Shown piece by piece: positions 24,505-32,999 of a DNA stretch of 64,000 nt (positions are counted from its first letter, which is position 1; each line of letters starts with the position of its first letter). The stretch is taken from contig NZ_KB913013.1 of NCBI RefSeq assembly GCF_000383955.1, positions 353,694-417,693 of the forward strand. The letters run 5' to 3'. Position numbers and translations under genes: made by a program. This DNA is from Rudanella lutea DSM 19387. GTDB taxonomy: Bacteria; Bacteroidota; Bacteroidia; Cytophagales; Spirosomataceae. Below the pieces are notes generated by a model that saw only the letters and a list, made by a program, of their open reading frames with translations, did not search any database and was not told the origin of the DNA.

Positions 24505-24903
24505 CTAAACGAAAAAGGCTTCGTGCAGGGCTACAAAAGCGCGCAGCTCGCGCTTCATGCGGGTATAGTCGGCGTGAAAATCATCCATCTCCTGCCGAAT
24601 GTAGCGATGGTCGCGCCGTAGTCCGGCGGGTACGGCCTGTTTGTTCTGCCAGGATTGAACCACTGTCTGATCGTACTCCTGAACATCTCCGCTGAGTCGC
24701 GGAATGAGCCGGTAGAAGTGCGCAATATGGCTTTTGAGCGCGTCGAATTGTTTCTGCGCTTCGGCGGTCAGTGCCTGCCAGTCGAGGAGGTCGAGCATTT
24801 TTTCGAGCAAAGGCAGCTCGACCTGGACAAAGGTGATTTCCTCGTGCCAAAGGCGCACTTCGACGTGCTGATGCGACAGGTAGTTGAGTTGTTCAGTTTT
24901 CAT
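24505..24903 (-). CDS. Small helical cytoplasmic protein, unknown function
   Basis: A 132-residue protein with no signal peptide. It is almost wholly alpha-helical by composition, with charged heptad-like stretches (LLEKMLDLLDWQALTAEAQKQF and RQEMDDFHADYTRMKRELRAF). Several His and Glu residues (RLWHEEITF, KSHIAHFYRL) could bind metal, but I see no clear hemerythrin pattern. I do not recognise the family. It may share a promoter region with neither neighbour; upstream lies the end of the L,D-transpeptidase gene on the same strand, 128 nt away. Confidence 0.72.
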   Translation of the reverse strand: MKTEQLNYLSHQHVEVRLWHEEITFVQVELPLLEKMLDLLDWQALTAEAQKQFDALKSHIAHFYRLIPRLSGDVQEYDQTVVQSWQNKQAVPAGLRRDHRYIRQEMDDFHADYTRMKRELRAFVALHEAFFV

Positions 24904-25031
24904 GTTTCATGCGGGAGTTGGAGTGTTGGCGTTGGGAACCCGCACGGGTTCTGGTTGCATAGTTAGCCGGTTGCCTCAACCCATTTCCTGCGTTCCGTCA
25001 GCGAAACGGCTGATTTTTACCCGTGAATAGG

Positions 25032-26141
25032 TTAGCGGTACACATCCCGGTACACCCGCACGGCTCCGGCTTCGTCGATGTCCAGAATATTGTAGATGAT
25101 AAAAACAGGCACCGGCCGGGGCAGCCGAATCGTTTGGGGTGTTTTGGCCTTGAGGCAACTGTTTAGGTAAGCGGGCGTAAACCGGTTGGAGCCCAGTAGC
25201 TCGTTGGCCAGTTCAACGGGTTTCTCGACCCGCACACAACCGTGGCTCAGCCAGCGGTTTTCGTTTTTGAAGAGGTGCCGGGCGTTGGTGTCGTGCAGGT
25301 AAATGTCGTAGGGGCTGCCGAGGTTAAATTTCATCAGGCCGAGGGCATTGTCGCAGCCTGTCGATTGCCGGAGTCGGTACGGAAACGTTTTGGGCGTCAG
25401 GGCAGTCCAGTTGATGGACGTAGGGTCAACTACCTGCCCTTGGCTGTCGATCACCTGCATATTCATGTCGTCGAGTATAGCCGGATTCCGTTTGATCTTC
25501 GGAATCAGCTCTTTCTCGGTAATGGAGCGGGGCACGTTCCAGTACGGATAGGTAACGAGGTCGGTGATTCGGGCCGTAAATACGGGCGTCGGCGTGTTTC
25601 GTTTGCCTACAATCACCCGGCTGTTGAGTTTGGTTTCGCCTTGCCGGTCAACAACCCGTAGGGTAGCCGACGGGAGGTTGACAATCACCCGTTTGTCGGC
25701 CGGAAACCGGTTGAGCCAGCGGTAGGTGTTCAAACTTGCCTTGATTTGCTCAATGGTGAGGGAGTCGCCCACGTAATCATCGAGCAAACAGCGCCAGCAG
25801 TAGTCTTTCAGTTGCCGGTAGTGCGGGTCGTGCGATTCGAGGGAGTCGAGCAGCGGAGGCCAGTTGCCGCCCGCTATAACCCGGTCGACAAGTTGCCCCA
25901 GTCGCAGGGAGTCCATTTGTGGCGTAACGCCCTGATAACCGAGCCGCCGACTCGGTTTGCCCCAGATCACCTCCGACAAATACGTGGTGAGACACGCCCG
26001 GTCGGGAATGGGCGTCTTACAAACCGGCTCCACCCCGATGCTTTCGCCGTACCCCCGCAACCGGGCCCAGTCATCGGCCGATTGACTCATACCTCGCAGG
26101 GGCAAAAACAAACTTACAAGCAGTAGCCACCGGGTTGTCAT
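25032..26141 (-). CDS. L,D-transpeptidase (YkuD domain)
   Basis: A 369-residue exported enzyme, expected to make 3-3 crosslinks in peptidoglycan or attach proteins to it. The signal peptide is MTTRWLLLVSLFLPLRGMSQ. A helical N-terminal region (about 30-160) is followed by a YkuD domain (about 165-320) with the catalytic motif SHGCVRV near 297-303, whose Cys is the nucleophile. VNLPSATLRVVD and RVIVGKRNTPTPVF mark the start of the domain, as in the larger YcbB-type enzymes. The region upstream (26142-26230) holds family B and D word runs rather than a clear promoter. Confidence 0.92.
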   Translation of the reverse strand: MTTRWLLLVSLFLPLRGMSQSADDWARLRGYGESIGVEPVCKTPIPDRACLTTYLSEVIWGKPSRRLGYQGVTPQMDSLRLGQLVDRVIAGGNWPPLLDSLESHDPHYRQLKDYCWRCLLDDYVGDSLTIEQIKASLNTYRWLNRFPADKRVIVNLPSATLRVVDRQGETKLNSRVIVGKRNTPTPVFTARITDLVTYPYWNVPRSITEKELIPKIKRNPAILDDMNMQVIDSQGQVVDPTSINWTALTPKTFPYRLRQSTGCDNALGLMKFNLGSPYDIYLHDTNARHLFKNENRWLSHGCVRVEKPVELANELLGSNRFTPAYLNSCLKAKTPQTIRLPRPVPVFIIYNILDIDEAGAVRVYRDVYR

Positions 26142-26147
26142 GAGAAT

Positions 26148-26230
26148 TTATGGTTTATCGTTTTTTGCTTTTTGTTTATTGTTGTGCGATGCCTGGCCTT
26201 CTCCCTTTCCTCCCTTTCCTTTCATACTTC
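26148..26230. repeat. Family B and D word runs upstream of the L,D-transpeptidase
   Basis: TTTATGGTTTATCGTTTTTT and TTTTTGTTTATTG words (26148-26184, family B) are followed by a pyrimidine run CCTTCTCCCTTTCCTCCC (26201-26225, family D). Only single arms are present here. On the minus strand the family B run ends 6 nt before the start codon at 26141. Confidence 0.6.
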
Positions 26231-26306
26231 CAACAAAGTTACCTCAGTCGTTTTGTTTTCAGCCTGATGCGATGCAGGTCTCAGGCTGAACTAAATCAGA
26301 CGGATG

Positions 26307-26351
26307 TCTAAGCGTGGTCATGGGGAAACTGGGCGGCAGGGGGCAGTTTTG
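26307..26351 (+). promoter_or_regulatory. Crp/Fnr-type operator and -7 box before the 26393-28376 operon
   Basis: TAAG-CGTG-GTCA (26309-26320) has a good right half and a weaker left half. CAGTTTTG (26344-26351) lies at exactly the 22-nt offset. A separate palindrome AGAC-GGAT-GTCT (26298-26309) overlaps its edge and resembles the pfkB site. Confidence 0.45.
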
Positions 26352-26392
26352 TCGTGTCATTCAACGTTTTGATCACTAAACTCTTTATCGCC

Positions 26393-26635
26393 ATGACCTT
26401 CGAACCTGCCACCCAATCGGTTGTGTTTGTTTTGCCCGACTTTCGGCGGGCCGAGCTGACGTTCTGCCGGAGCAACGATGCCGACGAGAAAATCTGTGTC
26501 GGTGTGACACCCTCGGGCAAAGCCCGGCATGTGGTGTCGACGGCGCAATTGGCCAAAGGGAGTTGGCGGGCTCGACTCAACTGGTCAGATGGTCGGCGGC
26601 AATACCAGGAAGAAAAAGAGATTCTGGTAAATTGA
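26393..26635 (+). CDS. Small FixH-like protein, unknown function
   Basis: An 80-residue cytoplasmic protein starting MTFEPATQSVVFVLPDF. Its C-terminal RARLNWSDGRRQYQEEKEILV resembles the end of FixH-type beta-sandwich domains (K-L-N-W ... Y-EEKEI), but no membrane anchor is present, so the link is weak. ATG 26393 is preferred; the frame is open to 26354, which would place the start just past the -7 box. It lies 25 nt before a usp gene and begins what looks like a three-gene operon with two Usp proteins. Confidence 0.6.
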   Translation: MTFEPATQSVVFVLPDFRRAELTFCRSNDADEKICVGVTPSGKARHVVSTAQLAKGSWRARLNWSDGRRQYQEEKEILVN

Positions 26636-26660
26636 TTCAGGAACGTTTACCACTGCTCTT

Positions 26661-27476
26661 ATGAAAACTATCCTGCTGGCAACCGATTTTTCGGAAAACG
26701 CCCATTGGGCAATTGATTACGCCGTTGAAATGGCGTTTGCGTTACACGCACAACTGGTGATCCTGAATGCATACGACCCGCTGCCGGTCAATGCTCCGGC
26801 TCACGAGTGGCTGACCTCGGCCGACGAAGGGGCCAAACAGGCCTGCCTCCATCGGCTTCATGATCTGCGCGACTCGATCCGGGAGCAGACCGGCGGATTA
26901 CTCCTGGTAGATGTGGTGGCCCGTCCGGGCGATCCGGCAGCCTGTATTGCAGCGGAGGTACGCGACCGCAAACCCGATCTGCTCGTGATGGGTCTGGTGG
27001 GCGATGAACCCTACCGCGCCCGGATCGAGGGGAGCCTGGCGACTCAGCTCATTCCCGAAACGCTGGTGTCGATGCTACTCGTCCCGCCCGGCACCGTGTA
27101 CGCGCCTATTCGGTCGGTGGTGCTGGCTGTCGATCTGGATGAGTCCGTCGATGTGCTGACGCTGGGTAACGTGAAGCGGTTTGCGCGACTGCTCGATGCC
27201 ACGCTCGATATTGTTTGTGTAGAAGATACCCCGACCGACCTGCACCGTTGGGGGGCCGAGGCCATCCGTAACCTATTTGTCGACCAACCGCACACCTTTC
27301 AGTTTTTGTCGGGCAACGACCTGACGGTAGCGCTCGACTCGTACTTCGCCCAGACCCGGGCCGACCTGATCGTGCTGCTACCCAAGCGCCATAGCCGGTT
27401 TCGGGTCTGGCTCACCGAGTCGGTCACACAGCAGGTTGCCCGCCAGGCGATAGTGCCCGTGCTGGCTGTTGTTTAA
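26661..27476 (+). CDS. Universal stress protein, tandem UspA domains
   Basis: A 271-residue two-domain UspA protein beginning MKTILLATDFSENAHWAIDYA. Domain 1 has LLVMGLVGDEPYRARIEGSLATQLI, which lacks a proper G-x2-G-x9-G loop, and domain 2 LIVLLPKRHSRFRVWLTESVTQQVA, also degenerate. This suggests a member that does not bind ATP. It lies in a row with the FixH-like gene (25 nt before) and a second usp (24 nt after), probably one transcript under the candidate operator at 26307. Confidence 0.9.
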   Translation: MKTILLATDFSENAHWAIDYAVEMAFALHAQLVILNAYDPLPVNAPAHEWLTSADEGAKQACLHRLHDLRDSIREQTGGLLLVDVVARPGDPAACIAAEVRDRKPDLLVMGLVGDEPYRARIEGSLATQLIPETLVSMLLVPPGTVYAPIRSVVLAVDLDESVDVLTLGNVKRFARLLDATLDIVCVEDTPTDLHRWGAEAIRNLFVDQPHTFQFLSGNDLTVALDSYFAQTRADLIVLLPKRHSRFRVWLTESVTQQVARQAIVPVLAVV

Positions 27477-27500
27477 CGTTTTTACATTTTCTCATTCACT

Positions 27501-28376
27501 ATGAACAAGGTTCTGATTTTAACTGACTTTTCGGCCGCATCTACGCACGCCATTCACTACGCCCAAACTTTTTTCGGCGACGTGCCCACGCAGTTCTGTC
27601 TGCTCAATGCGTACCCTATCGAACTCGAAGCGGCCAACGGGGCTATCTACGCTATGGAGACGCTGCGGCAGGCGGCCGCTGATGAACTGACCCAGTTGAA
27701 AGAGTCGCTCGAAGCCTCGTCGATCACGCCAACGCATACTTACGAAACCCGTACCCTGGCCGGCGGTCCGGTAGGTGCGCTCGAAGCGATACTCGCCAAT
27801 GAGTCGTTTGATTGGGTGGTACTGGGCGCTACCGGAGCGGGCCGCAGCGAGTGGCTGGGCAGCGTTTCGACCGGGGTGATCCGAGCGGCTACGGCCCATG
27901 TGCTGGTTGTTCCGGCAACGGCACCTATCCGGCCCCTGTCGCATGTGGTGCTGGCCACCGACGCTAACTTCGTCCGGTCGACCGAATGTCTGGAACCGGT
28001 AAAAGCGATGCTGGAGGCTAAAAACGCCGATCTAACAGTGTTAACCATTGAAAATCCTGACCGGAAAGAAACTAAAATGGCCCCCGAAACGCTGGATCAG
28101 GTACAGCTATACTTTGATCCGGTGAAGCCGCTGGTGTACTACATTCACGATAATGAGGTGGTGCGGGGTATCGACGCTTATCTGGAAACCCACCCGGTTG
28201 ATCTGCTTGTCACGGTGCCTCACCGGAAGAGTCTGGTTGACGCCTTATTTGGGCGGAGCGTGACCCGCTCGCTGGCGTATCACCCACGGGTGCCCCTACT
28301 GGCTCTGTACGATGCCGCGCCGGTTTCCCCTGCCAACACAGACCCGACCGAGGTGCCGTTTGCGACGTATTTGTAA
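27501..28376 (+). CDS. Universal stress protein, tandem UspA domains
   Basis: A 291-residue two-domain UspA protein beginning MNKVLILTDFSAASTHAIHYA. Domain 1 has DWVVLGATGAGRSEWLGSVSTGVIRAATAHVLVVP, a good nucleotide-loop with G-x-G and GS. Domain 2 has LLVTVPHRKSLVDALFGRSVTRSLAYHPRVPLLAL, which is degenerate. It is the last gene of the 26393-28376 unit and is followed by a large family B inverted repeat and a perfect terminator palindrome. Confidence 0.92.
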   Translation: MNKVLILTDFSAASTHAIHYAQTFFGDVPTQFCLLNAYPIELEAANGAIYAMETLRQAAADELTQLKESLEASSITPTHTYETRTLAGGPVGALEAILANESFDWVVLGATGAGRSEWLGSVSTGVIRAATAHVLVVPATAPIRPLSHVVLATDANFVRSTECLEPVKAMLEAKNADLTVLTIENPDRKETKMAPETLDQVQLYFDPVKPLVYYIHDNEVVRGIDAYLETHPVDLLVTVPHRKSLVDALFGRSVTRSLAYHPRVPLLALYDAAPVSPANTDPTEVPFATYL

Positions 28377-28377
28377 G

Positions 28378-28526
28378 TCTGTTTATTGTTTTTGGTTTAT
28401 GGTTTTTGGCGGCCGGCGCTCCGGTTTATGGTTTTGAGTTCAACTACAAGTTCTGTTTTTAACCTAAAACGATAACTGGATTGCCGGCCGCCAAAAACTA
28501 AAAACGATAAACCGTAAACCATAAAC
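28378..28526. repeat. Intergenic inverted repeat, family B, copy 4
   Basis: The left arm (28378-28433) reads TTTATTGTTTTTGGTTTATG and on into GGCGGCCGGC, the right arm (28478-28526) GCCGGCCGCCAAAAAC and on into AACCATAAACACC. The GC-rich inner parts pair with each other too, giving a very long hairpin around about 45 nt. It adjoins the terminator at 28526. Confidence 0.85.
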
Positions 28527-28565
28527 ACCAAAAAGGGAGCTCTGCGCAGAGCTCCCTTTTTGGTG
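28526..28565. terminator. Perfect 40-bp palindromic terminator
   Basis: CACCAAAAAGGGAGCTCTGC (28526-28545) is fully complementary to the following 20 nt (28546-28565), with T and A runs on both sides. It closes the usp operon. Confidence 0.92.
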
Positions 28566-28637
28566 ACCGTCCCCTAATTCCGTTCCGGTTAACGAGAGAC
28601 TCTAAAACTCTACACCAAAAACCGTCGTTAGCGTAGT

Positions 28638-29258
28638 ATGGTCTCAAAGCTTCCCGATCTGATTGCCCAGGGCGAAGGCTCCCGGCTCGAGTTTAAAAGT
28701 ACCATTTCGACACCGGCCCGCATTGCCCGGACCTTGTGCGCGTTTGCCAACACGGCGGGGGGCACGCTGTTGATAGGCGTCGATGATGACGGAAAAATTA
28801 GTGGCATTCAGTCCGAGATCCGGGAGATGCGTAAGATCGAACAGGCTACCGACCTGCTGGTAGAGCCGCCCATCACGGTGAGCTACGAGGTGGTGTACGC
28901 CGATGGGCGACCCGTGCTTGTGATCGACGTGCCGGAGAGTACCGAAAAACCCCATTATGCCGTCGACGATCAGGGGCGCCGAACCATTTATGTTCGCGTA
29001 AAGGATAAATCGGTGCCAACCAACAAGCTCATTATGGAGCAGGACTCCGCCGACAAAACCTTGTTGCAATCGCCCAACGTGCGCACGCTGGTGCAGTACC
29101 TGCGCAAGAATGACTACATCACAGCCGACAGGCTGGCCAAACTGATCAATATCTCCGATTACCGGGCCAACAAGCTCCTCCGGCAACTGACCGAACAGGG
29201 GCTGCTGCTCCTTATCGATAAGCCCCGCCCGGCCCGGTTTGCCCTCAAAGTGAATTAA
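28638..29258 (+). CDS. AlbA_2 (Schlafen-type) DNA/ATP-binding domain protein
   Basis: A 206-residue cytoplasmic protein. The AlbA_2/AAA_4 domain (about 10-125) has GEGSRLEFKSTISTPARIARTLCAFANTAGGTLLIGVDDDG and ends with RRTIYVRVKDKSVPTNKLIM. A short winged-helix part follows (about 140-200, DYITADRLAKLINISDYRANKLLRQLTEQGLL), so it is probably a regulator. Its targets are unknown. It precedes hemF by 78 nt on the same strand. Similar proteins are often annotated as putative transcription factors or ATP-binding proteins. Confidence 0.85.
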   Translation: MVSKLPDLIAQGEGSRLEFKSTISTPARIARTLCAFANTAGGTLLIGVDDDGKISGIQSEIREMRKIEQATDLLVEPPITVSYEVVYADGRPVLVIDVPESTEKPHYAVDDQGRRTIYVRVKDKSVPTNKLIMEQDSADKTLLQSPNVRTLVQYLRKNDYITADRLAKLINISDYRANKLLRQLTEQGLLLLIDKPRPARFALKVN

Positions 29259-29336
29259 GGTGTAGTTTTGCGACCATCCGCTCTGGGGCGCCATCGCTGT
29301 TTGGGGCCACACGACAGGTACGACAATCATTGATAC

Positions 29337-30248
29337 ATGACAAAGGAAGATATTGCCCACTGGTTTGGGGGATTACAGGACAGAATTTGCCAGGTGCTCG
29401 AAACGGCCGATGGCGTAGGGCGCTTTGGCGAAGATAGCTGGGAACGACCCGGCGGTGGCGGAGGTCGCTCGCGTACGCTGGCCAACGGAGCCGTGATCGA
29501 AAAAGGTGGAGTCGGCTTCTCGGTTGTGCATGGCGAAGCTACCGAAGGTACCCTGCGTCAGCTGGGTATTACGGCGCAAAATGGCGAAGTCCCTACTTTT
29601 TTTGCCACGGGGGTGTCTATTGTGTTACATCCGCACAGCCCCATGGTGCCCATTATCCACATGAATGTACGGTACTTCGAGATGAGTACCGGCCACAACT
29701 GGTTCGGGGGTGGTATCGACCTGACTCCGCACTACGTGGCAGCCGCCGATGCCCGCTGGTTCCACGAGCAGCTCAAAGCCGTTTGCGACAAGCACAACCC
29801 GGACTACTATCCCAGGTTTAAACCCTGGGCCGACGATTATTTCTACCTCAAACACCGGCAGGAGACGCGCGGTATCGGTGGCATTTTCTTCGATCATCTC
29901 CGTCCTGAGTCGCCTGAGCATAAGGCTGAACTATTCAGCTTCGTGCAGGATGTCGGCAACGCTTTTGCGCCAATTTACACCCACTTTATGCAGCAGAACC
30001 GCGATTTACCCTACGGCGAAACGCAGAAAGCGTGGCAGATGCTCCGGCGTGGACGTTACGTAGAGTTTAATCTGGTATGGGACCGGGGTACCAAGTTCGG
30101 TCTCGAAACCGACGGCCGCACCGAGTCGATTCTGATGAGTATGCCCCCGCAGGCCAACTGGACCTACAACCATCAGCCGCAGCCCGGTTCCGAAGAGGCC
30201 CGCACCCTGAGTCTCCTGCGGAAAGGAATAGACTGGGTCGGGAAATAA
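29337..30248 (+). CDS. hemF: Oxygen-dependent coproporphyrinogen III oxidase
   Basis: A 303-residue haem-synthesis enzyme that turns coproporphyrinogen III into protoporphyrinogen IX with O2. Clear family blocks are WERPGGGGGRSRTL, NVRYFEM, WFGGGIDLTPHY, CDKHNPDYYPRFKPWADDYFYLKHR, RGIGGIFFD, RGRYVEFNLVWDRGTKFGL and RTESILMSMPP, together with the final Gly-Lys end. The length is that of bacterial HemF. Its use of O2 points to aerobic growth; an oxygen-independent HemN is not in the window. It stands alone, with a family A repeat following. Confidence 0.96.
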   Translation: MTKEDIAHWFGGLQDRICQVLETADGVGRFGEDSWERPGGGGGRSRTLANGAVIEKGGVGFSVVHGEATEGTLRQLGITAQNGEVPTFFATGVSIVLHPHSPMVPIIHMNVRYFEMSTGHNWFGGGIDLTPHYVAAADARWFHEQLKAVCDKHNPDYYPRFKPWADDYFYLKHRQETRGIGGIFFDHLRPESPEHKAELFSFVQDVGNAFAPIYTHFMQQNRDLPYGETQKAWQMLRRGRYVEFNLVWDRGTKFGLETDGRTESILMSMPPQANWTYNHQPQPGSEEARTLSLLRKGIDWVGK

Positions 30249-30266
30249 GCGAGCTATCGACGTACT

Positions 30267-30353
30267 CAGTACTGGACATTAGATGTTGGACTCTGGACCT
30301 CCCTGCAGAATGGCATGAAGTCTAACGTCTAGTGTCTGAGGTCCGAATGTCCA
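30267..30353. repeat. Intergenic inverted repeat, family A, copy 4
   Basis: CAGTACTGGACATTAGATG at the left and GAGGTCCGAATGTCCAT at the right, with apex GACCTCCCTGCAGAATGGCA, the reverse orientation of copies 2 and 5. It lies between hemF and mbtH. Confidence 0.82.
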
Positions 30354-30408
30354 TCATGCATTTTACATTGTCCATTTATTTAGAAACCTGTTAACCAAAA
30401 ACTACCTC

Positions 30409-30630
30409 ATGGAAGAGCGCGAAGACAACACGATATACAAAGTTGTAGTCAATCACGAAGAACAGTACAGTATCTGGCCCGCCGAGCGCGAAAATGCCCT
30501 GGGTTGGAATGACGCCGGTAAGCAGGGTACGAAGGCGGAGTGTCTGGAGTATATTAAAGAAGTCTGGACCGACATGCGTCCGCGGAGTTTGCGGGAGCGG
30601 ATGGAAGAAGCCCAACGGCGAGGTGAATGA
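30409..30630 (+). CDS. MbtH-like protein
   Basis: A 73-residue protein with the complete MbtH signature: [10 protein letters not shown] (15-24), [18 protein letters not shown] and [14 protein letters not shown]. MbtH proteins bind and stabilise adenylation domains of non-ribosomal peptide synthetases. No synthetase, siderophore or amino-acid adenylating gene is present within this window, so it is an orphan here that may serve a distant cluster. It is monocistronic, with a family A repeat before it. Confidence 0.93.
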   Translation: MEEREDNTIYKVVVNHEEQYSIWPAERENALGWNDAGKQGTKAECLEYIKEVWTDMRPRSLRERMEEAQRRGE

Positions 30631-30814
30631 CGGTTTGGGGTTACCAGTGCATAGTAGTTCAGGTATGTACTGGCAGCGTGTCAGACTGTAGGTTAGTGGT
30701 CTGCCAACCTTGCCCGTTACCTCCTTTTATGCTGTCAATCTGTCATAAAAAAAAGCCGGTTGGGTGGCTGGCATATCCCTTGCAATAGGGCAGGTATCTG
30801 TCAGCATTTTAAAA

Positions 30815-30897
30815 TTTGAATGTATAGTGAATAATGCAAAATGAATAATGATCAGATGCTTTCAACGCCTTATTCATTACACATTATTCATTCACTA
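30815..30897. repeat. Intergenic inverted repeat, family C, copy 2
   Basis: The left arm (30815-30850, TTTGAATGTATAGTGAATAA and on) faces the right arm (30869-30897, TTATTCATTACACATTATTC and on). It ends 15 nt before the dnaK start codon. The rest of 30631-30814 shows only a weak hairpin and no heat-shock operator I recognise. Confidence 0.75.
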
Positions 30898-30911
30898 AAC
30901 TAAACCAGACT

Positions 30912-32819
30912 ATGGGCAAGATTATTGGCATTGACTTAGGCACAACCAACTCGTGCGTGGCCGTTATGGAAGGCAACGAGCCCGTGGTTATCCCAAACAG
31001 CGAAGGGCGCCGGACTACTCCGTCGGTGGTCGCGTTTATGGATAACGGCAACGGGGAGCGCAAAGTAGGTGATCCGGCCAAACGTCAGGCAATCACCAAC
31101 CCGAAAAATACGATTTCTTCGATCAAACGCTTCATGGGTAAGCGGTACAACGAAGTACAAAACGAAATGAAAACGGTGGCTTACGATGTTGAGCGCGGAG
31201 CGAATGATACGCCCCGGGTCAAAATCGGCGACCGTCAATATACCCCGCAGGAACTCTCGGCCCTTATTCTGCAAAAGATGAAGCAAACCGCCGAAGATTA
31301 TCTGGGGCAAACCGTAAGCGAAGCCGTGATTACGGTGCCGGCTTACTTCAACGATGCCGAGCGTCAGGCCACCAAAGAAGCAGGTCAGATTGCCGGTCTC
31401 GACGTGAAGCGGATCATCAACGAACCCACGGCAGCGGCCCTGGCTTACGGTCTCGACAAGACCGATAAAGACATGAAAATCGCTGTCTTTGACCTCGGTG
31501 GCGGTACGTTCGATATCTCGATCCTCGAACTGGGCGACGGTGTATTTGAAGTAAAATCGACGGATGGTGACACACACCTAGGTGGTGATGACTTCGATCA
31601 GGTGATTATCGACTGGCTGGCGAATGAGTTCAAAAGCGACGAAGGGATCGACCTCCGTCAGGACCCCATGGCCCTGCAACGGTTGAAAGAAGCCGCTGAA
31701 AAAGCGAAGATCGAACTGTCGAGCGGAGCGTCAACGGAAATCAACCTGCCGTACATCATGCCGGTCAATGGTATTCCGAAGCACCTGGTGCGTTCGTTGA
31801 GCCGCGCGAAGTTTGAGCAGCTGAGCGATTCGCTGGTGCAGCGGAGCCTGGAGCCCTGCCGCCGGGCCCTCAAAAACGCCGGTCTGAGCGCTGGTCAGAT
31901 TGATGAGGTGATTCTGGTGGGTGGTTCTACCCGGATTCCGAAAGTACAGGAAGAGGTAGAAAAACTCTTTGGCAAGAAACCGTCGAAAGCCGTTAACCCC
32001 GACGAAGCCGTTGCCGTGGGCGCTGCTATTCAGGGTGGTGTATTGACGGGTGAAGTGAAAGACGTTCTTCTGCTCGACGTAATCCCCCTGTCGCTGGGTA
32101 TCGAAACGATGGGTGGCGTGTTCACGAAAATGGTGGAAGCAAACACCACGATTCCGAGCAAGAAAACCGAAACGTTTTCGACGGCGTCGGACAATCAGCC
32201 GAGCGTAGAAATTAACGTGTTGCAGGGCGAGCGCCCGATGGCCGCTCAGAACCGGCAATTGGGTCGGTTTATCCTGTCGGATATTCCACCGGCACCGCGT
32301 GGGGTTCCGCAAATTGAAGTGACCTTCGACGTTGACGCCAATGGTATTCTGAACGTAACGGCCCGCGACAAAGGCACCGGTAAGGAGCAGAAAATCCGGA
32401 TCGAAGCATCGAGCGGTCTGACTGACGCCGAAATCAACCGGATGCGCGACGAAGCGAAAGCTAACGAGGCTGCCGATAAGGCCGAGCGGGAAAAAATCGA
32501 GAAAGTGAACCAGGCGGACTCGATGATTTTCCAGACCGAAAAGCAACTGAAAGATTATGGCGATAAACTGACCCCGGCCAACAAGCAGGCGATTGAAGAT
32601 GCCCTCGCTCAGTTGCGGACGGCCCACGGCTCACGCGATGCCGCAGCTATCGATACCGCACTGGCCGCCCTCACGAATGCCTGGAATGCGGCTTCGCAGG
32701 ATATCTACAACGCTACGCAAGGGGCTAACCCCGCCGATGGTGCTGCTACTGGCGCGACCAACGGACAGGGACAACCGGCCGACGATGTGTCGGATGTACC
32801 CTACGAAGAAGTGAAATAA
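30912..32819 (+). CDS. dnaK: Chaperone DnaK (Hsp70)
   Basis: A 635-residue Hsp70 chaperone. The ATPase domain (1-380) has [17 protein letters not shown] (5-21), the [15 protein letters not shown]-type block near 195-210 (here [13 protein letters not shown]) and [11 protein letters not shown] near 335. The substrate domain follows with [15 protein letters not shown], the interdomain linker DVLLLDV, and [19 protein letters not shown]. The Gln/Gly-rich tail ends in [11 protein letters not shown], similar to the usual DVDFEEVK end. It assists protein folding with DnaJ and GrpE, neither of which is adjacent. It is monocistronic with a terminator 18 nt after the stop. Confidence 0.98.
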   Translation: MGKIIGIDLGTTNSCVAVMEGNEPVVIPNSEGRRTTPSVVAFMDNGNGERKVGDPAKRQAITNPKNTISSIKRFMGKRYNEVQNEMKTVAYDVERGANDTPRVKIGDRQYTPQELSALILQKMKQTAEDYLGQTVSEAVITVPAYFNDAERQATKEAGQIAGLDVKRIINEPTAAALAYGLDKTDKDMKIAVFDLGGGTFDISILELGDGVFEVKSTDGDTHLGGDDFDQVIIDWLANEFKSDEGIDLRQDPMALQRLKEAAEKAKIELSSGASTEINLPYIMPVNGIPKHLVRSLSRAKFEQLSDSLVQRSLEPCRRALKNAGLSAGQIDEVILVGGSTRIPKVQEEVEKLFGKKPSKAVNPDEAVAVGAAIQGGVLTGEVKDVLLLDVIPLSLGIETMGGVFTKMVEANTTIPSKKTETFSTASDNQPSVEINVLQGERPMAAQNRQLGRFILSDIPPAPRGVPQIEVTFDVDANGILNVTARDKGTGKEQKIRIEASSGLTDAEINRMRDEAKANEAADKAEREKIEKVNQADSMIFQTEKQLKDYGDKLTPANKQAIEDALAQLRTAHGSRDAAAIDTALAALTNAWNAASQDIYNATQGANPADGAATGATNGQGQPADDVSDVPYEEVK

Positions 32820-32836
32820 ACAGAATCTGTTTCTGG

Positions 32837-32867
32837 AAAACCCCGCCCCAAAACGGCGGGGTTTTTT
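32837..32867 (+). terminator. Terminator after dnaK
   Basis: AAAACCCCGCC (32837-32847) pairs with GGCGGGGTTTT (32855-32865) followed by further T, 18 nt after the dnaK stop. Confidence 0.92.
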
Positions 32868-32999
32868 GTTGGTCATCCGTCCGGTTAAGTACCGGATTAG
32901 CGCAGTTCAGTCGAAGAACGTTGCCCTTCGTGCAGGTAACGGTCGCGTTGTGGGGTACTGGGCACGCAACTTTGTCCCGTAACCAAACAACATACTACG

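Noticed and set aside
24505-24903. Hemerythrin-like protein
   Set aside because: Several His and Glu residues are present, but the H-HxxxE-HxxxH order is not, so no family is assigned.
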